Source: Epiperipatus broadwayi
Lineage: Eukaryota > Onychophora > Udeonychophora > Euonychophora > Peripatidae
Assembly: GCA_028023455.1 (NCBI GenBank)
Contig: JAQFVV010006215.1
Location: 5,071,230-5,135,229 of the forward strand
Length of the DNA: 64,000 bases
Direction: 5' to 3'
Shown: positions 39,001 through 51,000 of the stretch, in pieces
Layout of the letters: each line of letters starts with the position of its first letter
Position numbering within the stretch: position 1 is the first letter of the stretch
Notes under the pieces: model-generated
Told to the model about the DNA's origin: nothing
The model's input: the letters and a program-made list of their open reading frames with translations, nothing else
The model's database searches: none
Program-made: the position numbers and the translations under genes

Positions 39001-42000
39001 AGTTTTATATACCATGTAATTTGAGTTTATGAAATTTTTTTAATTACATGAGTGAACTAATAATAATATGTGCATTTGTGTATGTGTGTGTATATATATA
39101 TACATTTTCATAGTTTATATCTATTGTTTTGTGTTAAAAAAACTATCCATGTCAAGAAATGCTATATCATAGCCTTGACTATTGATGTAATAAAATGGAA
39201 GTTTAAGAAATGATGGAATTGGGGGAAAAAATAATAACATTTTTATGATGATGATTCCAGGACCAAAAAGAAATCAGCTGAAAGTTGATAGAAAGTAATG
39301 GAACAAGAATTATGCAGTTAGATTTTATTGCAATAAAATTAAACAGAAATAATAAATTATTTTTACTCCTATTTACTAAAGACAAATTAGAAAATAAGAG
39401 ACCATATGTATTAAAGATAAACTAGAAACAGTAACAAATGATTATCACAAATAGATTGTTTAATACAACTGATCCATATTAATTCTTTATATGTTTATAT
39501 ATGTGTGTATAAGTATGTATATCTCATGGAAGATAAACTAGTTATGATGAAAATGTATTATAAATTTCATACAGCAGATGTTTATATAATAGATATTTTA
39601 TTGAGATATTTGTAAATAGAAAATAAATATTAGAATGTTTATTTGCTTTAAGACCAGCAACTAATATTTTTGTTGATTAATATTTTTTACCTTTCTGTAA
39701 GGAACAAAAAGGCCTTTACAAATTAACAGAAGGCTGAAGAAGGAATGATTTAATCAAACTGCTGTCCAGTATTATTCCAAAGCATATAATTAAAGTTGTT
39801 GCTCTCTTGTAGGAAATAAAAAATTACTGATAAAGAAGAAAAATAGTAAAACATAGGGAAATAGTTATTTGATATTTTTAACCATCTTTCCATGAATTTG
39901 AGCAACATTAAGAAATAAAAATATATGTTAAAAATTTTGATTGTTTAATGATCTAAATAAACCAAGTTTAATAATTTTAAGTAAGTGATCTGAAATAAAA
40001 TTAAAGTATTGCAAGAATTACAGATTTTCAAAAAACAAAAAGGTCTTTAGAAATTGGTGATATAGGAGTCTATATATAGAGAGAGAGTGACCAGACTGGT
40101 TCGATCAAAAATCGGGACATAATGATGAATCATTTTTATGGCATTGCGTCCTTTTTTTATAAAACTCCATTTCTATGTATATTCATCATTGTAAATACAC
40201 TTCCTCTTTGGCATATTGTCTTTTGTTTAGGGTCATTAATATTCCTATTAATTTTATCACTATGGAAAATTAATATCAACAAAGAACTAGTAAAACTACT
40301 CTGTCAATCAAAACAGGTGTAAGCTCAGTTCAAATTTTAGTCTACAAAAATCCAGTTGCGCATGCTCCAAGGTGAGGTTGGACGCGAGAACGCATCTAAC
40401 TTGAGAATCCGGCCATATAACATAATAGCAATCTTTGTTTTGGTGTTGGAATTTGTCTGAAGTTTTTATAATATTACTGTAGAGACTGAAATGGACAGAG
40501 AGGGCCAAGAAACTATCATTTTTGCAGTGAATTACTTATGTAACACAAATGATAATTATGAGTATTTGAAAATCGGGAAATGCAACTGACTCAAAAAGAC
40601 ATTTCAGGGACACTAGGATCTCTAATCAAAAATAAGGACAAATCTCAAAAAATCAGGATGTCTGGTCACTATATATACATATTGTAATGGATAAATAGTT
40701 CCATACATAGTTTACTAGAAAGCACCATTAGATAATAAATCTAGACTTCTTTCTAATAACAAATTATAATTTAATATTATTAACTAATATTTAAAAAAAT
40801 ATCAAATAGAAGTTAAGTTTACTAGCAAAGTCACACACAAAAATGTTGGGAAGCTATAAATTGTAAAATGAAATTCTTCCAGCTAATAATAAATCTTGGA
40901 ATAGAAAAACAAGTTTATCCAGCATGAGTTACATTTGGACACATTAATTTGATATATCAATTTTTTATATTTTATAATTTGAGTAATTATTTTTTAAAAA
41001 AAAAATAATCATGTCAGTGTAATAGCTACCAATATCTAAATTAATACATCAAAATCAACAAGTACATGTATGATCAACAATCTGAGATATTGCCAAACCA
41101 AATCAAGCCATCTTTGATCTCAATACGTAGTAACTCAGTAATCTATATTCCGAGGGCTTTAAGACTAAACAATGGGTGAAATGCCTGTCAATAACTTTGT
41201 ATTATAATATTCTAGGTAATGGCATAGAAACAACAACTATTCTTAAAACTTCATATATAAAATATTTAAATATTAATTCATCATTATAGCCATATTATTT
41301 ATAAAGATATAAACATTACCCATGCTCAAGAAAGTATTCACTACAAAAATGAAGTCATTATAAAATAAAGCCATGGGAAATTTATAACTAGAACTAATCA
41401 AATAATATCAAACTAAACATATCAAATATCTCGGTTGCCAATACATATAGTATTAGTAAAATTTCCATATATATAAAATAAATATTTATTACTATTTAAA
41501 CAGTCATTATTTAAAATTATAAATATTAAATAACAATATATATTAATAATCTGTATTGAAATATGACATCTATAAAATAAAAATAAACTATCATATATTA
41601 CATCTGTATTATTTTTGAACATTATATTTAAAACATTTGGAAATATTACTTGTATATAGCTTTTCTAATTGCATACAGTGATCAATACAGTATTTAAGGA
41701 AATGACAATATATAAATAATTAATATTGGCATAATATTTGTGTGAAAGACAATTTGTTATAAATTAAAAAATATGTATAAGTTGTTTTGTAATTTTAACT
41801 TATTTACCAGTTAGAAAATTCTAATGTTCTTTAAATTTAAGATATAAAGGATAGGCCTAAAGGTTGTAGAAAAATCATCATTTTGTAGCAGTTGATGATT
41901 ATAAAGTAATCCTATTTATGATAGATCAAAATATGAAGAAATTTTTGGGATAAAGACTATTTATTTACGAGTTCATTTTGAGAGTTTAAAATCCAATATT

Positions 42001-45000
42001 TGTTTAATTCAACAGCCGATGATTCTGTTTACATTGATCAAAAAAGTTTTCTTAATAATAAATCATTCTTGCTATTTGCCAATAGAACTTAAATATACTT
42101 TTAAATAGACTGAAGATTTATTTATTAACAAATAATTGTCAATTCTTTCAAATTACTATTTTAAATTCAACAATTGAATTTCTTTTTAAATTATAATTTA
42201 ATAAAATCAATTTTTATTTATAAAAAGAATATATAATGGTTTTAAATAATAATAATAATAATAACAACTTAATATTTTAAAATATCAATGACGTCACACT
42301 TCTAAATTAATAAAATTTATTTTCTATACATTTATTTAATCTGTACACCAATGAAATATAGTCCAATGGAATATACTATTTTAATATATATATAAAGCAA
42401 ATTCATTAAGAGGATTCAATAAAAGTATATTTGACAATAAATTGAGAGAACTGAGATCATTCAAACTAAAATATACTCAGGACTCAAAGAGTTGAAGTGC
42501 AAAGATCCAAAAATTCTTTTTATTAGCATTGACATTATCTTGATCACATCATTACTAACATAAAAAGCATTTACTAGGTAATGATATGAAAACATTCACT
42601 ATCCATGTATCAGTAATGACTGTAGACTCCAGGTTATTCATTTTTTCACTACTTTTTATTATATTTTGGTTTACAGCATTACGAAGTTTTTCCCAAATTT
42701 TAAATTAATGTGTATTTATACTTGTATATGAGCTTTGTAATGGTTATAGATCCTTCACCATTGACTTTACCAATGGTTTGCAATTTACTATGAATGTACA
42801 TAAAATATTCATTAGTATTAAAATCATTCATCTCCGCATTCTGTACACTCATTTATATGTGAAGTATCATTTTGCATGCATAGTTCCTCTGATCCTATAG
42901 AATTTCAAGTGAGAATATGTCTTGGAAAATTATAATTTAAAATTAAAAATAATAAAATAGTCATCAAAATATTCATGCTTCTCAGATATATCAGTCATTC
43001 TGATTTAATGTGATAATTCCTAATATTGACTATCGAATTCATGATTGTTAATTTCTATACCTATGAAGATACGTATATAAAACCACTTTTTTTTTATTTT
43101 GTGATTTTAGAATGTTCATTATTTCATTTAACAATTATCATTTTATCATGCATTGATTTTCCTATGAAAGAAATTGACTTTTCTGATTTTATATTCAATT
43201 ATCTAACTGAATACTAACTGAAATACAGGCTTATTATATACCTGTATCAATATATGTAATATATAGGGTATATGAGCACAGACTTTCACATGATCCACCA
43301 CTATCTCATATCACTGATACACCTGAACATATACATGTCGAAAAGATAAATAATCACCAATATACATATTTCATGCTAAACCAGCACTCATCAGTTAGTT
43401 CAGATTACCATCTCAAATACATATATATAATCGGTGCTCATTTTATATTAAGATAGCCATTCTTCATACTTTAATAGACGGGCTTCAATCCAATTGGATG
43501 GAGAGTTGGAGTGTGGAGAGGATTGAGGCCTGTCCATTAAAGTATGGAGATTGGCTATCTTAATATATATCAGCACTTATTGCATATATGTGTGGAGATG
43601 ATAATCTGGACCAACTGATGATTGCTGGTTTAGCATGAAATATATATATTGGTGATTATTTATCTTTTCGACATATATGTGTTCAGGTGTATCAGTGATA
43701 TGAGATAGAGTGGTGAGAAAGTCTATGCTAACTGAATACTCTAAATTTATTGATATCTTTATAACTGTATTTACTAAACAAACTTAGACAATTAATAATA
43801 ATTTCATAAAGTTTTTTTTTTAATTTTATTTTTTCATTATTATTTATTTTGTTTCAAGATTTCAAAAAATTATTTTTAGATTAAAATTGAAATTAAGTCA
43901 CACATTATATTTTTATTGTTATCATTTTTTATTGAATTTTAACTTGGAAGATTCTACAGCAAAAGGAAGAACTTTAAAGCACCAACGTCTAGAAAGAAAA
44001 CGCAAACTGAAAGAGATGTTTAATAGCGAGTATGATTCTAAAGATAACAGTAATTATTATAATGATTGGAAAGAAGAATTTGCACAGCAGGCTCAGGTAA
44101 TGATGATAGTGATTGATTTGTGCGTGTGAATTTAGTAACTGATTATTAAAAAAAATTATTTAGTAATATATGTACCTAGAAGAAAATTACTTCATTTGTA
44201 TTATTCGTTTTCTAAATTAGAATGTTTAAATTCTTAGAAGGTCATTTAAATATTTAAAGTAGAATCAAAACAATCTAAGGAATTGTTTGAGATGTTGTTG
44301 TTATTTTTTATAAATTCTGAACAACATTACAATCTAGAATGCATTAAACAAACAAGCAGAAGGCATTTGAAGTCAAGAGTAAAACTTCTTGACAGAATAA
44401 CATTCCAGAATAATTTTCTATGAGTGCTTCAAGTCAAGTGTTGAAAATGAAATTATTGTACTAATAAGTAGAGATTGTCAAAATAATTTTTAAACCCCCA
44501 CCCTGAATATAGTCAACCATATAAGCAATTAATCTTTTTTTCTTTTTCTGGAGTTATAGTAAACATGCTTGCCAGCAATGAATTAATTTTAGTTTGATAC
44601 TCCATCTAGAACATCTTTAAGTTACATGTTTAAATTCTGAATTCAAACCAATTAATCCAAATGCATTGTAGTTTTTTTGACTGCTAAATTTTGGGAGAAA
44701 TAAATTTATCTAAACATTTGTAGAATAATAGTATTGACTTAAATAAAATATAAAATGGAAACTTTTACTAAATAATTTAACTTGGTGAAATATATTGTCA
44801 AAGGATATTCTATTAATTTTAACAAGTCTGTAAATATTACTATGTTACAAACCGAAGCTCAGATAAAAGTGGTTATTTTTAATCTGACAAATAGATTGTC
44901 ATTGAGATAAGCAAAGATGGGCATTATTTGCAAATTCAGTTAAATGATTCTTTGGGTCTGAATTGTGAATTATTAAAATAACATTTGCGTACTTGGTTAT

Positions 45001-48000
45001 GGTATCAATAGATTTATATAATCAACATTATATATGTGGTAATCATAAAGTTATTGACAGACTTGTTAAAATTAATAGAATTTCATTAACTATTTGAAAC
45101 TGCTATAGCTTAATATAAAACAAAAATAGCCACTATTATTAGCATAATCTTCTATTTTCATCACTTTTATGTCATCTAATAATCAGTAGATGCCATGTGG
45201 TAGTGCTTAGTAAATCCCTCCCTATTCATGCTGTGCTATTCAAATATTACAGAGGCAAAACTCCATACAGTAGCACCACTCAGTGTAAGTCAGAGTAATC
45301 AATGGATGCAGGAAGGTTTGTGCATAAAATCCTTATCCAGTGCCTACTCATTCAATATCCCAGTTTTTAGCTTGTGGCTTTCTTCAGTGAGGAGCCTTGG
45401 ATCTGAGAGCATCGCACCTAGATCTTAGGATTTAATACAATCCTCCAGCAGTCACCTTTTACCTTATTAGCTAACTATTAAGTTTTGAGTCTCCTAGACC
45501 TTAGGATTTAATACAACACTCCAGCAGCCATCTTTTACCTTATTAGCTAACTATAAAGCTTTGAGTGGAGCTTTATAGTTAGTTAATAAGGTAAAATGTG
45601 GCTGCTGGGGGATTGTATTAGATCCTATGATCTAGATGCAGTGCTCTTATATCCAAGGCTCCTCACTGAAGAAAGCCACAAGTTAAAAACTAGTCTGGGA
45701 ATATTGGATGAGTAAGCACTAGATAGGGATTTTGTGCACAAACCTTCCTGCATCCTTTGATTACTCTGATTTGCCCTGAGTGGCACTACTGTATGGAGAA
45801 TTTTGCCTCTGTTAAACAGCTTGTGTAAGTATAAAGGGTGATCATGTGATGTTTAGTGGTTAGCTATTCAAATATTCTCAGATTAGTTTCTAGCTTTTAT
45901 TTTTTATCAATGAGAAGCTTTTTGAAATTTTTTTGAACAGTGCCTTTGGATCTAATACAGCTATTTTTTTTTATCTTTTTATTATACTACCAAGTTACCA
46001 GCCTAAACCAAAAAACTTATTATTTATTTAATCCTAGAACTATTTTCTTGCCTAATTATGTATATCTGAAACCAGTTCAGTTTTTATGAATTGTGGTGGC
46101 CTGAATTTTTTTTTAAATCTTAGGCATCTTCATGCTTTGACCAAATAATGGTCAGCTTACATATGATGAAATTATTTCGTTTTATATCATTTATATTGGC
46201 ACCACCTGATATAGCACATTTTTATATTTAAACAGTATTTGATTTAATATGATGATGATGACCCCTATTTGCAATACTGTACCTGGTTAGATCATGAAGA
46301 ACATGAGTTACTCTTGATGAATTAAAAAAAAAATGCAGACCAGACAATATTGCATATACGGAGATTTATACATTAAATCAATAATAGTTTACTTACACAA
46401 TATAAATGTCAGTCAAAATATAACTTTTTTTTTAATAAAACTATTTCTACAATCTTTTCCTTTATTGTTTTAGTTCACATCCACAGAGGAAAATAATAAT
46501 TATTTATAAAGTGTCCAAAGTTTCTTTAATTAATTTTAAACATTAATCTTCGTAACATTTATAATATTAATACAGTTTTATAATCAAGTACATTTGTCGT
46601 ACAGCCGATCTCACAAATATAAAACATTTATTTAATCCAAAAGTTTCTTAGCAGAGACACATTTCTCTAATAGGGATAATTATAACAGCTACTTTTTTCA
46701 ATGATAAGTCTAGGTAGTGGCCACTTAGGTCAGACTCGGACTTTTACAGAGATGACTCATTTTGAGAGCAATTCCTAAATTTAGAAAATCTCGAATGACA
46801 CCTCCCGCATAAATACAGAAATATTTTTAATTATTCAACAGTGAACAAACAACTACATATATAATAGAAGTTGACCTACACACAATCTAATCCTTAGCAA
46901 TCAAAAGTAGAACTAACTATGAACAAATTAACCTGAATGATACAATTAAATCATTAACTTAAAACTACTAATAATTATTACCCTCATTATTTAACACTTG
47001 GATGCTTTATGCTGGATACTTTAGATATAAAATGAATATTACATTTTCTTTTTTTTTTTTTAACTGACAATTATTAAAAAATAACATTTGGTTAACATGT
47101 ATATTAAAGAAAAGTTCTGTTCAAAATGTTAACACATCTACAGTATACAGCAATTTTTTTAAAAAAATCTTTTAATTTTAGCTGCATTAAAATGCAACTA
47201 ACTTTAACTTTTTTTTTTTTTTTTAAACTTTCGCTTTCTGCTTTTAAACAATTCATAATATAAAATATAGCTTATTAGTATTAAATATATAAACTTAAAA
47301 TTATTAAGGTAAAGTTTAAATAGTTGTTTTTTTTTAAGCATAAAATTTACAAAGCAAGATAACCATGATTTGTTTTCTTTGTGGTGGCAAGTATTAAACA
47401 TTTTGTATCTGGCCATAGTAGTCTTCAACAATCTCCAGTTCTGAAATATGAAGTAAACATTGTTTCTTCATTTTAACTGGAGATTTGTTCAAAAATAACA
47501 TATCAAATTTTCAAATGTCTAGGATAGATTAGCAGTTGTCAGTATTTTTCTCCTTTTACTCACTCAACATAATGAAGGTTCGATGTTGCTTGAATGAAGT
47601 GAGATCCAGAATGACTGCTATAAGAAAAATTGACTTTATATGTTTTACTTCTTCTTATTTTTGAAAACCCCAATCTGTTTTCCATCATGTCTGATCTTGT
47701 TCTTGTTTTTAACACCTTTTTTATTTTAATTATAACATTTTTGAAACACTTTAATTGCCTGAATTTTTTTCTTGTTTTTGAATCTCTTATCTAAATAGGC
47801 TTTATCTTTTATTAATCTAATTTTTAATTAAGTTGTTTTGCAATTTATTCTTTGATAAGAGAAAGTTTTAATATATTTTACAAGTTTCTCTTAAATTTAA
47901 AAAAAATATATTTTTCATTTTTAATAACTGTTACAACTTCTACATTATTTAATATGACAATTAATAATTCATTTTAACATGTAATATTTTATTTTAAACA

Positions 48001-51000
48001 ATTTGTTTTATTTATTATTAATCCATTATATAATAATGATTTTTTTTAAAACTTTTGAATGCTATTTTTACTAGCATCCTCACAACTAAATCATCTATCA
48101 ACCATGTGGAAGACCACATGGCCAACACTGAAATGGATAAGACATCTTTATACTATTAAGATATTACATGACCAACTAGAAACTGAACTGGTTTCAGATC
48201 CATGCAACTTTGCAAGCAAATAGGCTTGAATTGAAAAATTAATATGTTTTCCAGTTTGGGCTAATAGCTTGATAGTATAACAAAAAGGTAAAGAATGGCT
48301 GCTGGAGGAAAAGAACATTAAGTTCAAAGATTCAAGTGCAGTGTTCAAAAACTTCTCACTGATAAAAGACATAAGCGGGCAATTAGTAAGGATATTTGAA
48401 TAGAACCCCTTTGGATAAGGGTTTATTAAGTGCTACCATCAGGCATCTGCTTCCACTAAATGGCATAAAAGTTGTGAGAATAGAAGATTATGCTAATGAA
48501 AAGCAAGATACAAACAAAGATAATATGATGATTATTTGGTCATGTGATATCTTAGTAATATGAAAATTATTGCTAATGAAAATTTTCTGCCTTTTTGAGT
48601 ATTAATGCTTGATTTATTATTATATAGCAAATTGCATATCAGATAAAAATGGCATTTTTTATTTGACAAATAGATTGGCTTTAAATATAAGAATAAGTGG
48701 GCGTTATTTGCAAGTTTAATTAAATGATTTTTCTGAGATCAAGCTTATGAATGGACTTGATTGTTCTATGAATAGATTTAAAACATTACATATATGCATG
48801 CATCATACTTGGGTAAAGTTGAAGGTCAAATCATGTGGTGTGTTTATAAAAGTAATGTCCATTATTTAATGTTCATAATTAAAAGACTCATATTAAAACA
48901 TAAATATGATGAACACACTTTGAGTTTAAATCTAAAATTTGGTGCTTATGATGAAAAAAGTATTTTTTCTATAGAAGTTGGCACTCTATAAAATAAAATA
49001 ACAGTTTATGCAATTCAAAATGTCAGCATAGTTTATCATGTGAAAATAAATAATCATTTTGATGTAATCAGTTTTATATTTTATTCATGTCATGCTAATA
49101 AAAATATAACAGTAACAAACTCTCCGTACAGTAGTGCAAGCCATAGTAATGTATGGATGCCAGAATGTTTCTGCATAAAATCTCTATCTAGTGATTCCAT
49201 GATGTTTTGTTGATCTAATAAAAATATATTTGTTTGTTTATACCTATATATTTGTTATTGGCAATAAGTATATTATAAATGCCTTATTTATCACTTTACA
49301 TCTTTTTGCCTTTTATTCTTACTATATCCATTAACTGAAACTAAATTGATTTTCCATATAATATCTATGTTATTTGTATTCAACTAAAATAATGTTATTT
49401 TATAGATATTTATGATTTTATTGAATAAAAGAATTTTATCATTTTAATAATAATATATATTTGAATAATAAATACATATGAATATCCATTATATATAATA
49501 TAAAATTTGTATTTCTAGTTAAATAAAATTGAATTTGAGGATGTAGACGATAATTTACGTGTTCAATATGAAGGTTTTCGACCAGGCATGTATGTCAGGA
49601 TAGAAATAGAAAAAGTTTCCTATGAGTTTATTAAACATTTTGACCCAACATATCCTTACATAGTTGGTGGTTTACAGAGTGGTGAAGAAAATATTGGGTG
49701 TGTTCAGGTGAGTGACTAGTCTTCATACTTAGTATAAGTATAAATTGGCATTTAATTTAGTCAAACAAAAATAAATTTATAGTTAAAAATAATTTAGCTC
49801 TTTTTTTTAAGATGATGATTATATATATCAAAGTCAAATGAAATTTCAATAAAATAATAGCAAAATTAAATTTAATAAAAACTTTACAAAACCATGATTT
49901 TGCCTATAACAATTAAATAGGTCATCTCTATCAAAAACTTAAAATCTAAATATAACATAAGACTATCCACAATTCAAAGGCAATCTCTAATTATATTAAA
50001 GGGAATTATCATTAAATTGATAGTTTCATACCCAAAGTAATTAATCAAAAGACTTTTAACTATTTTTTGTAATATCCTTAACCTTTGCATCATAGAACAT
50101 AGCCAGAATTACATTCATGAGTTCTTAATTTCCCCTTGTAAAGACTCAATTTACTCTCCTCCAACATAAACCTTAAAACAACTGCATGGAATTTTATAAA
50201 CGTTCTGGAATATTTTTACTATTTACTAACTTCTTAGAATTATTTAATACTAAATTTAAAGTAAGTTCTATTCTCAGGTAACTTTTTTATTTTTCTACAA
50301 ATAATTATTTTTATTAAGCAGTCTACAAATTGATGATTTAAAAGACAAAAGAAATAAACTTTCATTATTATTATCAACTGCTGTTTTCAAATTAAAATTC
50401 CTTTTTGTAAATAAAACCTGTCAAAATAATATATACTAATATAATCATTACAAAATTTTCAAAATTATTTAATATTTTTATAATAAATGTTCACTAATAT
50501 TATCTTTTTATGAACAAATCGTTGATTATAATATAAAACTGGCATTTCAAAGTGTTTTATTTACAGAAAGAATCCTAATTTTTATGTGAAGATAGTAATT
50601 GTTAATAATGATAAAAAAGAATTTATGTAGTTATTTTTTAAATCATCAATTTGAAGATTGCGTAGAAAAAATAGCTACTTGTTGGAAAGTGAAGAAATTG
50701 TTTAGAGCAGCAGATCACAATCTTTTTTTTCATGCAAACCCCTTAATTAGGTTTTTTGCTCTCATGTACCCATTCATTAGTATCCCCCTCTTCATTATCC
50801 CCACCCATCCCTCAAAAAAAATTATTTTTTTCTTTCAAATTTTTTAGGTTAGATAAATAATCAAATGACTCAAATTAACTTAATGACATTTATTGGCTTT
50901 TATTTTTGATTTTACATTTAACAATTTATTTTAATTTTTTAATTAATTCAACATGGTTCTTAATAATTTTAATGTGATCCTTGAGCTTGTTTTATGGATC

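Larger units (their letters stand above)
43216..43727. mobile_element. 512-bp palindromic element with two hammerhead ribozymes
   Basis: Two inverted arms, about 43270-43490 and 43500-43727, meet near 43495 and are flanked by an exact 13-bp direct duplication. Each arm carries a complete hammerhead-type fold on the strand reading out of the palindrome centre. A transcript of either strand would therefore contain one ribozyme near its 3' part and the other's complement near its 5' part. No protein-coding capacity. It sits only about 230 bases upstream of BMS1 exon 9. Confidence 0.88.
36358..43959 (+). other. intron 8: family A, hAT MITE and 43-kb ribozyme palindrome
   Basis: Contains a partial hammerhead-like motif (36451-36479), a GT run (about 37449-37462), family A copy 2 (38271-38728 plus a piece to 38800), a hAT-type MITE (40086-40670) and the 43216-43727 palindrome. 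The stretches 36490-38260, 38810-40080 and 40680-43200 are A+T-rich with an AAT run near 42250, and I recognise nothing else in them. Confidence 0.6.
45249..45862 (+). mobile_element. family A ribozyme-bearing element, copy 3
   Basis: 614 bp, palindromic in its middle (centre near 45555), with an exact 14-bp duplication. It begins ACAGAGGCAAAACTCC and ends GATCATGTGATGTTTAGTGG, the defining termini of the family. A tandemly repeated piece near 45485-45540 (CTCCAGCAGCCA region) shows internal rearrangement. No coding capacity. Confidence 0.85.
45118..46160 (+). mobile_element. family B palindromic element, left arm (interrupted)
   Basis: 45118-45248 plus 45877-46160 form one arm whose reverse complement lies at about 48080-48510. 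Shared words include AGCATAATCTTCTATT, TGGTAG, CAAATATTCT and ATCTGAAACCAGTTCAG. It is a distant relative of family A with similar motif order. A family A copy is inserted inside it, so family B was here first. Confidence 0.65.
44097..49518 (+). other. intron 9: nested family A and B palindromes
   Basis: Contains a direct repeat pair (44868-45010 and 48632-48790), family B arms (45118-46160 and 48080-48510), the family A insertion (45249-45862) and a family A fragment (49108-49195). The remaining stretches 44100-44860, 46170-48070, 48800-49100 and 49200-49510 are A+T-rich without recognisable content. Confidence 0.55.

Noticed and set aside
39730-39775. CTGAAGA followed by AAAC
   Set aside because: The spacing and GAT-TTA-ATC mini-hairpin do not fit stem II, and GAA is absent.
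48794-48991. 65-codon frame considered as a GIY-YIG remnant
   Set aside because: Only a faint K-R...E-H pattern and no GIY or YIG motif. Too weak to call.
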